NCBI RefSeq assembly: GCF_004000925.1
Contig: NZ_BIME01000020.1
Span: 1 to 52,304, forward strand
Source: Paenibacillus illinoisensis NBRC 15959
GTDB taxonomy: Bacteria; Bacillota; Bacilli; Paenibacillales; Paenibacillaceae
DNA length: 52,304 nucleotides
Direction: 5' to 3'
The position numbers and the translations under genes were made by a program. Below are positions 33,148 to 41,469 of this stretch, piece after piece. How positions within the stretch are numbered: the first letter of the stretch is position 1; the number at the start of each line of letters is the position of its first letter. The notes beneath the pieces were generated by a model. That model saw nothing but the letters and a program-made list of their open reading frames with translations. It did not search any database and was not told where the DNA came from.

Positions 33148-34182
33148 ATGTTTGGTGGTTTTACGAAAGATTTGGGTATTGATTTGGGGACAGCGAATAC
33201 GCTGGTTTATGTACGTGGAAAAGGTATTGTGGTGCGGGAGCCTTCGGTGGTTGCTCTGCGGACAGATACCAAGAGCATTGAGGCTGTTGGGGAATCTGCC
33301 AAAAAAATGATCGGACGTACTCCTGGTAACATTCGTGCGATTCGTCCAATGAAGGACGGCGTTATTGCTGACTTTGATACGACGGCAACGATGATCAAAT
33401 ACTTTATTCGCCAGGCGCAGAAACAGCGCTCGATGTTCCAGCGTCATCCGAACGTTATGGTATGCGTACCATCCGGAATTACAGCGGTAGAACAACGTGC
33501 GGTTGAAGATGCAACAAAACAGGCCGGCGCGCGTGAAGCATACACGATTGAAGAGCCATTTGCAGCAGCCATTGGTGCAGATCTTCCGGTATGGGAGCCA
33601 ACAGGTAGCATGGTTGTGGATATCGGTGGCGGAACGACTGAAGTGGCGGTCATTTCCCTCGGCGGAATCGTAACAAGCCGTTCCGTTCGTGTAGCTGGTG
33701 ATGAGATGGACGAATCGATCATCCAGTATATTAAACGTCAGTACAATTTGATGATTGGTGAACGTACATCCGAACAATTGAAAATGGAAATCGGTTCAGC
33801 TATGCCACTGGAACAAGTGGAAACGATGGAAATTCGCGGACGCGATCTCGTAACAGGTCTGCCTAAGACCATCACGATTACATCGGATGAAATCAGCGAA
33901 GCTCTGGCAGATACGGTAAATGCTATTGTTGAAGCTGTGAAAGTAACTTTGGAAAAATGTCCTCCTGAGCTTGCGGCAGATATTATGGACCGCGGTATCG
34001 TGTTGACTGGCGGCGGCGCGTTGCTCCGCAATCTGGACAAGCTGCTGGCTGGTGAGACAGGTATGCCGGTCATCGTAGCGGAAAATCCACTCGATTGTGT
34101 AGCAATCGGAACAGGTAAAGCTCTGGAGAACATCCATTTGTTCAAAAGCAGAAGCAGTTCGGCAGTTCGTTCCAAACGTTAA
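33148..34182 (+). CDS. mreB: Rod shape-determining protein MreB
   Basis: Actin-like ATPase that forms membrane-bound filaments and guides lateral wall synthesis. The 344-aa length is normal. The actin-fold phosphate-1 motif IDLGTANT is at about 12-19 and the phosphate-2 motif DIGGGTTEVAV is near 160. The adenosine motif GGGALL is near 290. The N-terminal MFGGF may form the membrane-binding hydrophobic loop. SD AAAAGGAG precedes ATG. It is followed by mreC after an unusually long and structured spacer. Confidence 0.97.
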   Translation: MFGGFTKDLGIDLGTANTLVYVRGKGIVVREPSVVALRTDTKSIEAVGESAKKMIGRTPGNIRAIRPMKDGVIADFDTTATMIKYFIRQAQKQRSMFQRHPNVMVCVPSGITAVEQRAVEDATKQAGAREAYTIEEPFAAAIGADLPVWEPTGSMVVDIGGGTTEVAVISLGGIVTSRSVRVAGDEMDESIIQYIKRQYNLMIGERTSEQLKMEIGSAMPLEQVETMEIRGRDLVTGLPKTITITSDEISEALADTVNAIVEAVKVTLEKCPPELAADIMDRGIVLTGGGALLRNLDKLLAGETGMPVIVAENPLDCVAIGTGKALENIHLFKSRSSSAVRSKR

Positions 34183-34194
34183 TCCGGCACGGAT

Positions 34195-34355
34195 CGCTTA
34201 ATGTCACGTTTGCGTTAAGCGTGAGTCGCCAGCGAAGAGGACCCGACTTCAGTCGGGAGAGCTATTACCCGCATACCCGGGGAGATCAGCGAATATTCTC
34301 GAAGGGACTATCAGTCTGAACGTCTCCCCGCCGGGCATAGCTCGGAAGAGAATAT
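34195..34355 (+). promoter_or_regulatory. Structured spacer between mreB and mreC, candidate leader RNA
   Basis: Possible helices are CGCTTAA/TTAAGCG (34195-34201 with 34215-34221) and CCCGAC-TTCA-GTCGGG (34242-34257). A nested set follows: GAGCTAT/ATAGCTC (34259-34265 with 34337-34343), CCCG/CGGG (34268-34271 with 34332-34335), and CGGGGAGA/TCTCCCCG (34278-34285 with 34323-34330) extended by TCAG/CTGA. ATATTCTC in the apical loop (34293-34300) is complementary to GAGAATAT (34348-34355), just outside the nest, so a pseudoknot could form about 12 nt before the mreC start. No T-run is present. It does not match a riboswitch I know. Confidence 0.45.
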
Positions 34356-34367
34356 GGATGTTAGAGG

Positions 34368-35243
34368 GTGTTCGAACTGTTTAAGCTGCTGGGCAACAAA
34401 AGACTTTTTGTTTTGCTGGTGGGCCTTGTTACATTTATCGCGTTAATGGGCTTTACGCTCGGTCCGCGAACCGCTCTATCCTGGCCGGAAAAATTCCTGA
34501 AGGATTCAGTCGGATTTGTACAATACGTATTTTACAAGCCCGCTTCTGCTGTAGCGGGCTTTTTCAAAGATGTAGCGAACATGCGTGCGGTATATCAAGA
34601 GAATGAAGAGCTGCGAATCGCGATGGGGCACTATACCCGGGATCGACTGAAGTATAACGAGATGGAGAAAACCAATGATCGTTATAAGGATTTGCTGAAA
34701 TTTACGGCTGAACAGAGAAATCGGTATAACTACGAATATCGTATTGCTCAGGTTATCAGTGCCAATTCCGATCCTAATAGCAGAACGATTAATATTGATA
34801 TTGGGGAGAACGCGGATATCAAGCCAGGCATGGCAGTTACTTCCCAGGAGGGTCTGGTTGGGGTGATTAGTCACGTTAGTGCTTACACCTCAACGGTGAA
34901 TCTGCTAACCTCGATGGATGCCAATGATCCCAATTCCAATGCCATTGCAGCAACAGCGGTGGGCAAGGAAGATACCGTTTTCGGTATGATCGAGAGCTTT
35001 GATCCCAAGACGGGTATGTTCAAGATGACCAAAATTTCGGAAGAGTCTGATATCAAAAAAGGTGACGAAATTATCTCATCAGGTATTATCAATAATTTTC
35101 CGAAGTACATGCGAATCGGGAAAGTTAAGAAAATTGAAGTTGGCGAATACGGACTCACCCGCACAGCAACGATTGAACCATATGCGAGCTTCCTGGATTG
35201 GAAAGAGCTGATGGTGGTTATTCCTCCCGAGGTGAAGGAGTAA
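34368..35243 (+). CDS. mreC: Rod shape-determining protein MreC
   Basis: Bitopic membrane protein of the elongation machinery that links MreB and MreD to penicillin-binding proteins outside. The 291-aa protein has a short cytoplasmic start, one transmembrane helix (about 11-31), a coiled coil (about 65-105) and two beta domains. The start is GTG 34368; GAGG lies directly before it with no normal spacing, so initiation may be weak or depend on RNA structure. The stop overlaps the mreD ATG. Confidence 0.95.
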   Translation: MFELFKLLGNKRLFVLLVGLVTFIALMGFTLGPRTALSWPEKFLKDSVGFVQYVFYKPASAVAGFFKDVANMRAVYQENEELRIAMGHYTRDRLKYNEMEKTNDRYKDLLKFTAEQRNRYNYEYRIAQVISANSDPNSRTINIDIGENADIKPGMAVTSQEGLVGVISHVSAYTSTVNLLTSMDANDPNSNAIAATAVGKEDTVFGMIESFDPKTGMFKMTKISEESDIKKGDEIISSGIINNFPKYMRIGKVKKIEVGEYGLTRTATIEPYASFLDWKELMVVIPPEVKE

Positions 35244-35776
35244 TGGTGACACGCAAGCAAGTCTTGTTCCTGTTGCTGTTCGTTTTGTTCATCGCGGAAG
35301 GGACGATTTTGCCACTGCTTATTCCTTCCGGATGGCAACTGCGCATTTCGGCCAATTTGGTCTATATCGTCATTCTGTTTATCGCTGTATATCATCATCG
35401 CCACACTGCTCTGGTGCTCGGCATCTTTTTTGGACTGCTTCATGACGTTGTATTTTATGGAGAGATGATCGGACCTTATGGATTTGCAATGGGGTTATCT
35501 GCTTATATGATGGGACTTATATTCCAGGCACCGCGTGCACCACTTCCAGTTATGGTTACAGTCGTCATTTTGGGAAGTCTGCTTAACGACACCATGTTGT
35601 TCTTTTTATATAAGCTCTTCCGCCTCAATCATGTGACCTTTGACTGGGCTTTGCTTGAATATATGATTCCCAATCTGTTCATTCATTTCGTGTTTGCTCT
35701 GATCATTTATACTCCGCTGCGGAAGCAGCTGGAGCGTATCGGCAAAAGAAAGAGCAAGGTGCAGGAAGCATCCTGA
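35243..35776 (+). CDS. mreD: Rod shape-determining protein MreD
   Basis: Integral membrane protein of the elongasome. The 177-aa protein has five to six hydrophobic segments. ATG 35243 overlaps the mreC stop (TAATG) and has SD GGTGAAGGAG, so it is translationally coupled to mreC. It ends with a basic tail. Order mreB-mreC-mreD-minC-minD is the same as in B. subtilis. Confidence 0.93.
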   Translation: MVTRKQVLFLLLFVLFIAEGTILPLLIPSGWQLRISANLVYIVILFIAVYHHRHTALVLGIFFGLLHDVVFYGEMIGPYGFAMGLSAYMMGLIFQAPRAPLPVMVTVVILGSLLNDTMLFFLYKLFRLNHVTFDWALLEYMIPNLFIHFVFALIIYTPLRKQLERIGKRKSKVQEAS

Positions 35777-35850
35777 TACATTTTATAGAGTGAAAAGCAG
35801 GAACTTCGAGGCCCGGGCACGAAATGTAATGAGATGGGAGGGACAGGCTT

Positions 35851-36513
35851 ATGACGGTAAAATCGAATCACGTAACGATTAAAGGCATCCGAGACGGCTT
35901 GGTTTTCCTGTTGGACGATCAATGTGAATTCGAGGAATTGCTCTATGAGCTCCGCTATAAGCTGGAACACAGCCATCAAAATATTTTGACCGGACCGATT
36001 GTTCATGTGGATATCAAACTGGGCAGCCGCGAAGTGACAGAGGACCAAAAAGAAGCGATATTGGACATATTGAAGCAAAAAGGGAATCTGCTCATTCGCT
36101 CCATCGATTCACCAGCCCTTAAACCAGAGGTTAAAGGGCCACCGCCAATTGTTACGATGTGTGGCATGGTGCGTTCAGGTCAAGTGCTTCATCACGAAGG
36201 GAATCTCCTGTTTCTTGGGGATATCAATCCGGGGGGCACGGTGACGTGTACCGGAGATATATATGTTTTGGGTTCACTCAGAGGCATGGCTCACGCTGGG
36301 ATCGGCGGGGACGACGAGTCAATCATTGCCGCATCGGTATTTGCACCGACGCAGCTTCGAATCGCTGATATCATCAGCCGTCCCCCTGACGAATGGGAGA
36401 GCCGGGATACCGGGATGGAATTTGCTTATTTACAGGACAATCAGATGCAGATCGACAAGATGAGCAATATCGTTCGGTTGCGCCGAGATTTTAATGTGTT
36501 TAAAGGAGTGTAG
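35851..36513 (+). CDS. minC: Septum site-determining protein MinC
   Basis: Inhibitor of FtsZ assembly that, with MinD, prevents division at the poles. The 220-aa protein has an N-terminal FtsZ-inhibiting domain (about 1-105) and a C-terminal beta-helix MinD-binding domain with GNLLFLGDINPGG and TGDIYVLGSLRG. SD GGGAGGGA precedes ATG. The start of minD follows after three bases. No minE is present; in this phylum DivIVA/MinJ normally place MinCD. Confidence 0.96.
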   Translation: MTVKSNHVTIKGIRDGLVFLLDDQCEFEELLYELRYKLEHSHQNILTGPIVHVDIKLGSREVTEDQKEAILDILKQKGNLLIRSIDSPALKPEVKGPPPIVTMCGMVRSGQVLHHEGNLLFLGDINPGGTVTCTGDIYVLGSLRGMAHAGIGGDDESIIAASVFAPTQLRIADIISRPPDEWESRDTGMEFAYLQDNQMQIDKMSNIVRLRRDFNVFKGV

Positions 36514-36516
36514 CTC

Positions 36517-37311
36517 ATGGGAGAGGCGATCGTGATCACTTCGGGTAAAGGCGGCGTTGGTAAAACAACCACCTCAGCAAACATCGGAACAGCGCTGGCG
36601 CTGCTCGGAAAAAAAGTTTGTCTGGTAGATACCGATATCGGCCTTCGCAATCTGGATGTCGTGATGGGACTCGAGAACCGGATCATTTATGATCTGTGTG
36701 ACGTGGCAGACGGGCGTTGCCGTCTGAATCAGGCGTTGGTGAAAGACAAACGCTTCGAAGAATTGTACATGCTGCCTGCAGCGCAAACAAGAGACAAAAA
36801 CTCTGTATCACCGGAACAGGTTAAGGACATCATTCTGGAATTGAAAAAAGATTTTGAATATGTCATTATCGATTGTCCTGCCGGGATTGAACAGGGATTC
36901 AAAAATGCGGTCGCTGGAGCAGATCAGGCTATCGTGGTGACTACACCGGAGAACGCTGCTGTACGTGATGCGGATCGGGTCATCGGTCTACTCGAAAGCT
37001 CGCATATTCAATCACCGAAGCTGGTTGTAAACCGTATTCGGAACAACATGGTCAAATCGGGCGATATGCTTGATATTGATGGTATTTTGCAAGTCCTCAA
37101 TATTGATCTGATTGGCATTGTGCCAGATGATGAACTTGTCATCAAAGCGGCTAACTCTGGAGAACCTACAGTCATGAATCCAGACTCGCTTGCAGCGATT
37201 GCCTATCGGAACATTGCTCGTCGCATTCTGGGAGATACGGTTCCACTGATGCAGCTAGAGCAGAAAAAAGGCGCGTTCTCACGCTTTAAAAAGTTTTTTG
37301 GTATGGGTTAA
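36517..37311 (+). CDS. minD: Septum site-determining protein MinD
   Basis: Membrane-associated ATPase that recruits MinC. The 264-aa length is normal. The deviant Walker A GKGGVGKTT is at about 10-18, switch I/II elements are TDIGLRNLD and IDCPAGIE. The C-terminus has an amphipathic membrane-targeting helix (GAFSRFKKFFGM). SD AAAGGAGTG precedes ATG. It is the last gene of the mre-min operon, with a terminator after it. Confidence 0.97.
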   Translation: MGEAIVITSGKGGVGKTTTSANIGTALALLGKKVCLVDTDIGLRNLDVVMGLENRIIYDLCDVADGRCRLNQALVKDKRFEELYMLPAAQTRDKNSVSPEQVKDIILELKKDFEYVIIDCPAGIEQGFKNAVAGADQAIVVTTPENAAVRDADRVIGLLESSHIQSPKLVVNRIRNNMVKSGDMLDIDGILQVLNIDLIGIVPDDELVIKAANSGEPTVMNPDSLAAIAYRNIARRILGDTVPLMQLEQKKGAFSRFKKFFGMG

Positions 37312-37352
37312 ATGGGTTAATACAATCGTCCTTATAGATATGAATACTTACC

Positions 37353-37381
37353 GCCGCGGCCTTTGCAGCCCGGCTTTTTTA
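37353..37381 (+). terminator. Terminator after minD
   Basis: GCCGCGGC (37353-37360) pairs imperfectly with GCCCGGC (37368-37374), followed by six T residues. Confidence 0.75.
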
Positions 37382-37423
37382 ATGCTTTCAGCACAGAAAT
37401 CCCTATCATTTTTCTCCACATTA

Positions 37424-37468
37424 AACTCCACTCGGCAGGTTGATCTCACCTGGGTGGAGTTATTTTGC
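37424..37468 (+). terminator. Second hairpin after minD
   Basis: AACTCCA/TGGAGTT (37424-37430 with 37455-37461) and inner CAGGT/ACCTG (37436-37440 with 37448-37452) form a long imperfect stem followed by ATTTTGCTTT. It may back up the first terminator and insulate the sporulation promoter behind it. Confidence 0.5.
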
Positions 37469-37486
37469 TTTGACCCGGAAGCTTGT

Positions 37487-37515
37487 TCATATTATGAAAG
37501 AGCTCTTCATAGGAT
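37487..37515 (+). promoter_or_regulatory. SigE-type mother-cell promoter of spoIVFA-spoIVFB
   Basis: TCATATT (37487-37493) and CATAGGAT (37508-37515), 14 bp apart, fit the SigE -35 and -10 (CATACAAT, 6/8). The transcription start would be near 37522, 26 nt before spoIVFA. The B. subtilis spoIVF operon is SigE-dependent. Confidence 0.65.
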
Positions 37516-37547
37516 GTATTAAACAAGCCTCGGCGGGAGGATATTCC

Positions 37548-38426
37548 ATGAATACGAAACTTCGAATCAAGCAAAGAAGAGAAGAACGGATACGGCGGTT
37601 GCTGGATGGCGCTGCGATGGAGATTATGCAGGAAGCGAATTCGGGGCCCAGCAAGAAGATTGCCGAGAGCCCAAGACCTACTTCTTCTTTTGATATACAG
37701 GATAAGACAAGACATGTTGGATCACTACTGGCAGAACAGGAAAGGGATCCTGAATGGCTGTGGAAAAAAGAGAACGGACATTACGGTTCAGGTGGCCATA
37801 CACGTTTTAACCTGGTGAAATCGTTGGTGCGTAGAACAGTAGTCAGTGCAATGGTTTTTGGTGCCGTATGGGGACTGTTTCAACTCAATGCGTCATGGGC
37901 ATCTTCTCCCAAAACGGTAATTGCAGATGCGCTGCATCGGGATATGGACTTTGCATCGGCAGCGCTCTGGTATGAACGGCACTTTGGCGGGACGCCGTCT
38001 TTCCTGCCCGTGCTGGGCCACACCACAGATGTAGTTAATGGTTCGGGGGTTAGATCACTGCTGGGTAAACCGCTCTCTGGGACAATCGTTCAACCATTTG
38101 CGCTGAGCATGAAGGGCATAGAGATCGTCCCCGAAGCAGAGGGGACTGGCTTTGTACAGGTGGTCAGTTCGGATGCAGGACGAGTTCTGCAAGTTCTTGG
38201 TGATACAGAGAATGGGATAACGGTAGTCATCCAGCATACAGGCAACTTGACTGCGATATATGGCCGACTGAACGAGAGTGAAGTCGAAGTGAATGACTGG
38301 GTGGAGGCCGGAAATGTTGTTGGCAGCCTCAAGTCCACAGGCGGAGAACAACCTGCCACGCTGTACTTTGCTGTAAAAGAGGGCGAAGAGTATGTAGATC
38401 CTGCGGAAGTGGTTGCCCTTGATTAG
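37548..38426 (+). CDS. spoIVFA: SpoIVFA-like protein, degenerate M23 (LytM) domain
   Basis: SpoIVFA holds the SpoIVFB protease in the outer forespore membrane until the forespore signal arrives. The 292-aa protein has a basic N-terminus, a transmembrane helix (about 97-117) and a C-terminal LytM fold (about 180-290). The zinc ligands of active M23 enzymes are lost: MKGIEI replaces the HxGxD-type motif, YGRLN replaces the YAHLS-type His, and LYFAV replaces LHFEV. So it is probably non-catalytic, as expected. ATG 37548 has SD GGGAGG; an in-frame ATG at 37440 precedes the SigE promoter. Confidence 0.88.
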   Translation: MNTKLRIKQRREERIRRLLDGAAMEIMQEANSGPSKKIAESPRPTSSFDIQDKTRHVGSLLAEQERDPEWLWKKENGHYGSGGHTRFNLVKSLVRRTVVSAMVFGAVWGLFQLNASWASSPKTVIADALHRDMDFASAALWYERHFGGTPSFLPVLGHTTDVVNGSGVRSLLGKPLSGTIVQPFALSMKGIEIVPEAEGTGFVQVVSSDAGRVLQVLGDTENGITVVIQHTGNLTAIYGRLNESEVEVNDWVEAGNVVGSLKSTGGEQPATLYFAVKEGEEYVDPAEVVALD

Positions 38427-39279
38427 GTTATGGGGTGTACGCATTTCGCTTCATCCGTTTTTTGTCATTATTATGCTGGCCTCCTTGGCTACAGGACATT
38501 TCATAGAACTCATCACACTGTTTGCAATCGTATTTATTCATGAATGTGGACATGCTGCGGCGGCAGCCCTTCTGGGCTGCCGTGTCCTGTCGATTCAGAT
38601 GCTTCCTTTTGGCGGTGTGGCTGTTATTGAAGACGGGGGCCGGCTTACGGCTGGGCGGGAAATTATAATAGCGCTGGCCGGTCCTCTGCAAAACATATTG
38701 ATGGTCGGGATCACCATGCTGCTGCAGTACGCCAACCTGGGAGATCCAGTATTCTTGGCGTACATTATCCAAGGGAATCTGCTGATTGCCCTGTTTAATC
38801 TGCTGCCCGTACTTCCGCTGGATGGTGGTAAAATAGTACAGGCACTCGTCAGTCTGATTGCTCCCTACTATACGACATTAATGTGGACCTATCGGATTAG
38901 CATCTTATGTAGTACAGGGGTTATTCTGTTTGCGATCAGCAAATGGATCACTGGAGACTACGGGCTCCCGCTGAATATCTTGCTCATTGGTCTCTTTCTG
39001 TTCTATTCCAACGTGACCGATTATCGAAACGTACCTTATCGCTTTATCCGCTTTTTAATGAATCGGGAAGGTGCATTTGCGCATCATGCGGCTACAGGCA
39101 GTTTGGCACAGCCGATAATCTCATTTCCGGCGAAACCTTTGGACACTATTCTGCGTCTATTAAAGAGAGAGAAATATCATATGGTATATGTGATGAACAG
39201 ACAGGGACGAATTATGGCCGTTTTGCCTGAACAGCGAATTATCGGTTCCTATTTCAAGCAGAACACAGACAAACTGTAA
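38419..39279 (+). CDS. spoIVFB: SpoIVFB site-2-type intramembrane metalloprotease
   Basis: Membrane-embedded zinc protease that removes the prosequence of pro-SigK in the mother cell. The 286-aa protein has six or so hydrophobic segments. The zinc site is HECGH (His41, Glu42, His45) with the third ligand Asp135 in LPLDGGK. A C-terminal CBS-like cytoplasmic region follows (about 210-286). TTG 38419 is preferred (SD GGAAGTGG at good spacing), with TTG 38413 as alternative; both overlap the spoIVFA end. Confidence 0.92.
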   Translation: MIRLWGVRISLHPFFVIIMLASLATGHFIELITLFAIVFIHECGHAAAAALLGCRVLSIQMLPFGGVAVIEDGGRLTAGREIIIALAGPLQNILMVGITMLLQYANLGDPVFLAYIIQGNLLIALFNLLPVLPLDGGKIVQALVSLIAPYYTTLMWTYRISILCSTGVILFAISKWITGDYGLPLNILLIGLFLFYSNVTDYRNVPYRFIRFLMNREGAFAHHAATGSLAQPIISFPAKPLDTILRLLKREKYHMVYVMNRQGRIMAVLPEQRIIGSYFKQNTDKL

Positions 39280-39385
39280 TAAGGTTGGTGAACTCGTCCA
39301 GATTTGGGGTAATACATATACATTGAGAATTGCAAAGACACAGAATGGATGTGGATGAATTGAATTGTCTTCTAGAGGTCAAGCC

Positions 39386-40636
39386 ATGAAACAAATGATC
39401 GTACATAATGAACACAACCTCATGCAAATGGCGCTTCTGGAAGAAGGCAAAGCTGTGGAATTTACAGCAGAACGTACACGCGAACGCGGACTGCTTGGTT
39501 CGTTTTTCAAAGGACGGGTCGTCAACGTGCTACCGGGTATGCAGGCTGCTTTTGTGGATATAGGTCAGAAAAAAAATGCCTTTCTATATGTAGATGATGT
39601 CCTGCACCCTCATTTGGAGAAACAACCGAAGGTGAAACCTTCAATCTCCGAATTGCTTCGTCCAGGTCAGGATGTCATCGTTCAGGTTCTGAAAGAGCCG
39701 GTAGGAAGCAAAGGAGCCCGGGTGACGACACATTACTCACTACCGGGCCGATGGCTTGTCTACATGCCGATAGCGGACTACATAGCCGTCTCGAAGAAGA
39801 TTGCCCGTGAAGGGGATCGCTCCCGTCTTAAGGCATTGGGAGATCAGCTCAGACGTGGGGAGGAAGGGCTGATCATTCGAACCGTATCCGCAGAAGAGCA
39901 GCGGGAAGCCATAGAGGCTGACTTGGAATCGTTGCGTGAGCAGTGGCGTTTGATATGTGAAAAAGCAGACAGTTTGCCTTCACCGAGCCTGTTGCATCGG
40001 GATCACAGCATGGTTCAGCGAATTATTCGGGATGTGTATACTCCAGGCAGCGATGAGGTTATTACAGACAGTGAAGGACAAGCCCGCGAGGTGAGGGCTT
40101 TACTGGAGGAGATCTGTCCGGGTCATCAGCCGAAGGTACAGGTTTACCGGGGCGCAGAGTCCATCTTTGCTGCGTATGGTGTTCAAGAGCAGCTCAATAA
40201 GGATTTTGCACGTAAAGTTTGGCTCCCCGGCGGCGGTTACATCGTCATAGATCATACAGAGGCACTTACCGTGGTGGACGTTAATACAGGCAAATTCACC
40301 GGGGGCGGCGGGGATAGTCTGGAAGAAACCGTAACGGAAACCAACATGCAGGCAGCCGTCGAAATTGCACGTTTAATGCGTTTGCGGGACATTGGTGGCA
40401 TGATCATTGTGGACTTTATCGATATGGAGGAAGCAGCCAATCGGCAGGAAGTTGCTGCAGCGCTGGAGGCTGAACTCAAAAAAGATCGAACCAAGGCTTT
40501 TGTCATGGGCTGGACCAAGCTGGGTCTGCTTGAACTTACACGTAAAAAAGTCCGGGAAGAAAGTACACTTCCTTATGTGGAGCCCTGTTCTTCTTGTCAC
40601 GGGACAGGTAAAAGATATATTTCACCATTGCATTGA
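39386..40636 (+). CDS. Ribonuclease E/G family endoribonuclease
   Basis: Single-strand endoribonuclease of the RNase G type, acting in rRNA maturation and mRNA decay. The 416-aa protein has an N-terminal S1 domain (GSFFKGRVVNVLPGMQAAFVD, about 36-56), then the RNase H-like and DNase I-like domains with catalytic aspartates in VVDVNTGKF and IIVDFIDM, and the zinc-link CxxC in PCSSCHGTG near the C-terminus. It lacks the long scaffold tail of E. coli RNase E. ATG 39386 has SD AGAGGTC. Its stop codon overlaps the -35 of the rplU promoter. B. subtilis has no such gene here. Confidence 0.93.
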   Translation: MKQMIVHNEHNLMQMALLEEGKAVEFTAERTRERGLLGSFFKGRVVNVLPGMQAAFVDIGQKKNAFLYVDDVLHPHLEKQPKVKPSISELLRPGQDVIVQVLKEPVGSKGARVTTHYSLPGRWLVYMPIADYIAVSKKIAREGDRSRLKALGDQLRRGEEGLIIRTVSAEEQREAIEADLESLREQWRLICEKADSLPSPSLLHRDHSMVQRIIRDVYTPGSDEVITDSEGQAREVRALLEEICPGHQPKVQVYRGAESIFAAYGVQEQLNKDFARKVWLPGGGYIVIDHTEALTVVDVNTGKFTGGGGDSLEETVTETNMQAAVEIARLMRLRDIGGMIIVDFIDMEEAANRQEVAAALEAELKKDRTKAFVMGWTKLGLLELTRKKVREESTLPYVEPCSSCHGTGKRYISPLH

Positions 40637-40661
40637 TTTTTACTCGCGATGATGATATAAT
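40633..40661 (+). promoter_or_regulatory. Strong SigA promoter of rplU
   Basis: TTGATT (40633-40638), 17 bp, TATAAT (40656-40661) with an extended TGA (40653-40655). The -35 overlaps the stop codon of the RNase gene. Confidence 0.85.
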
Positions 40662-40667
40662 CATCAG

Positions 40668-40791
40668 GTATGTGTTTAGCCTATTGGTCTTGCACATGCT
40701 GTAACCGCACTGGCCGGGTACAAGAACAGCTCCGCAAGGAGGCTGTCACCTGAGACCGGGCGAGTCTGAGACATGAGGAGGTGCAAGGCAA
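40668..40791 (+). promoter_or_regulatory. Ribosomal protein L21 leader RNA
   Basis: The 5' UTR of rplU contains a well-formed hairpin with GCAA tetraloop (ACAGCTCC-GCAA-GGAGGCTGT, around 40726-40750) and G/C-rich arms that look like the L21 leader of Firmicutes, thought to allow autoregulation by L21. Position and look support this; the fold was not computed. Confidence 0.75.
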
Positions 40792-41103
40792 ATGTACGCA
40801 ATTATTGAAACAGGCGGCAAACAGTACAAAGTCCAAGAGGGCGATGTTCTGTTCATCGAGAAATTGACTGCGAACGATGGCGAAAGCGTAACGTTCGACC
40901 GTGTCCTGGCTGTATCTAACGATCAAGGTTTGACAGCAGGTACACCATTGGTTTCCGGAGCTACTGTAACGGCTAAAGTGGAGAAACATGGCAAAGGTCA
41001 AAAGGTTGTTGTATACAAATACAAACCGAAAAAGAACTACCATGTGAAGCAAGGTCACCGTCAACCGTACACTAAAGTAACTATCGAGAAAATCCAAGCG
41101 TAA
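40792..41103 (+). CDS. rplU: 50S ribosomal protein L21
   Basis: Large-subunit protein that binds 23S rRNA. The 103-aa sequence begins MYAIIETGGKQYKVQEGD and contains the family C-terminal KPKKNYHVKQGHRQPYT. SD GAGGAGGTG precedes ATG. It is the first gene of rplU-prp-rpmA, behind the L21 leader. Confidence 0.98.
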   Translation: MYAIIETGGKQYKVQEGDVLFIEKLTANDGESVTFDRVLAVSNDQGLTAGTPLVSGATVTAKVEKHGKGQKVVVYKYKPKKNYHVKQGHRQPYTKVTIEKIQA

Positions 41104-41116
41104 GAGGGTGCGATAA

Positions 41117-41446
41117 GTGATTATCGTTCAAATCTTTCGTAACGATGACGAGAGCATCGATCGCTTTTCCATCAAAGGGCATGCCAATTATGCCAAGCGG
41201 GGAGAAGATATCGTATGTGCCGGGGTATCTGCTGTTACAGTGGGTACAGTGAATTCGATCGAAGCATTGACTGGTGTCGAAATGGATGCCAAAATGAAGA
41301 ATGGCTTTTTAAGCGCTTCTTTGCCAGTGCTGGAGAGAGACGGAACTTGGTCCCAGGTGCAATTGCTGCTCGAATCTATGGTTCTTATGCTCACTGATAT
41401 TGCAGAGTCATACGGGAAGTATATTAAGATAGAGCAACTCAAATAA
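41117..41446 (+). CDS. prp: Prp cysteine protease for L27 maturation (YsxB)
   Basis: Cysteine protease that removes the N-terminal extension of ribosomal protein L27. The 109-aa protein has the catalytic His22 (KGHANYA) and Cys34 (IVCAGVSA) at the positions known for the family. The start is GTG 41117, with SD GAGGGTG. It lies between rplU and rpmA, its substrate gene, which carries the cleavable extension. Confidence 0.95.
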   Translation: MIIVQIFRNDDESIDRFSIKGHANYAKRGEDIVCAGVSAVTVGTVNSIEALTGVEMDAKMKNGFLSASLPVLERDGTWSQVQLLLESMVLMLTDIAESYGKYIKIEQLK

Positions 41447-41469
41447 GTAAAGAAGGAGGACAACCAATC

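Noticed and set aside
34183..34367. mreB-mreC spacer as a c-di-AMP (ydaO/yuaA) riboswitch because of CGCTTAA near its start
   Set aside because: The conserved GGGGUGAAUC, AUAGGGA and GAACCCG...CAGCUAAC blocks of that class are missing.
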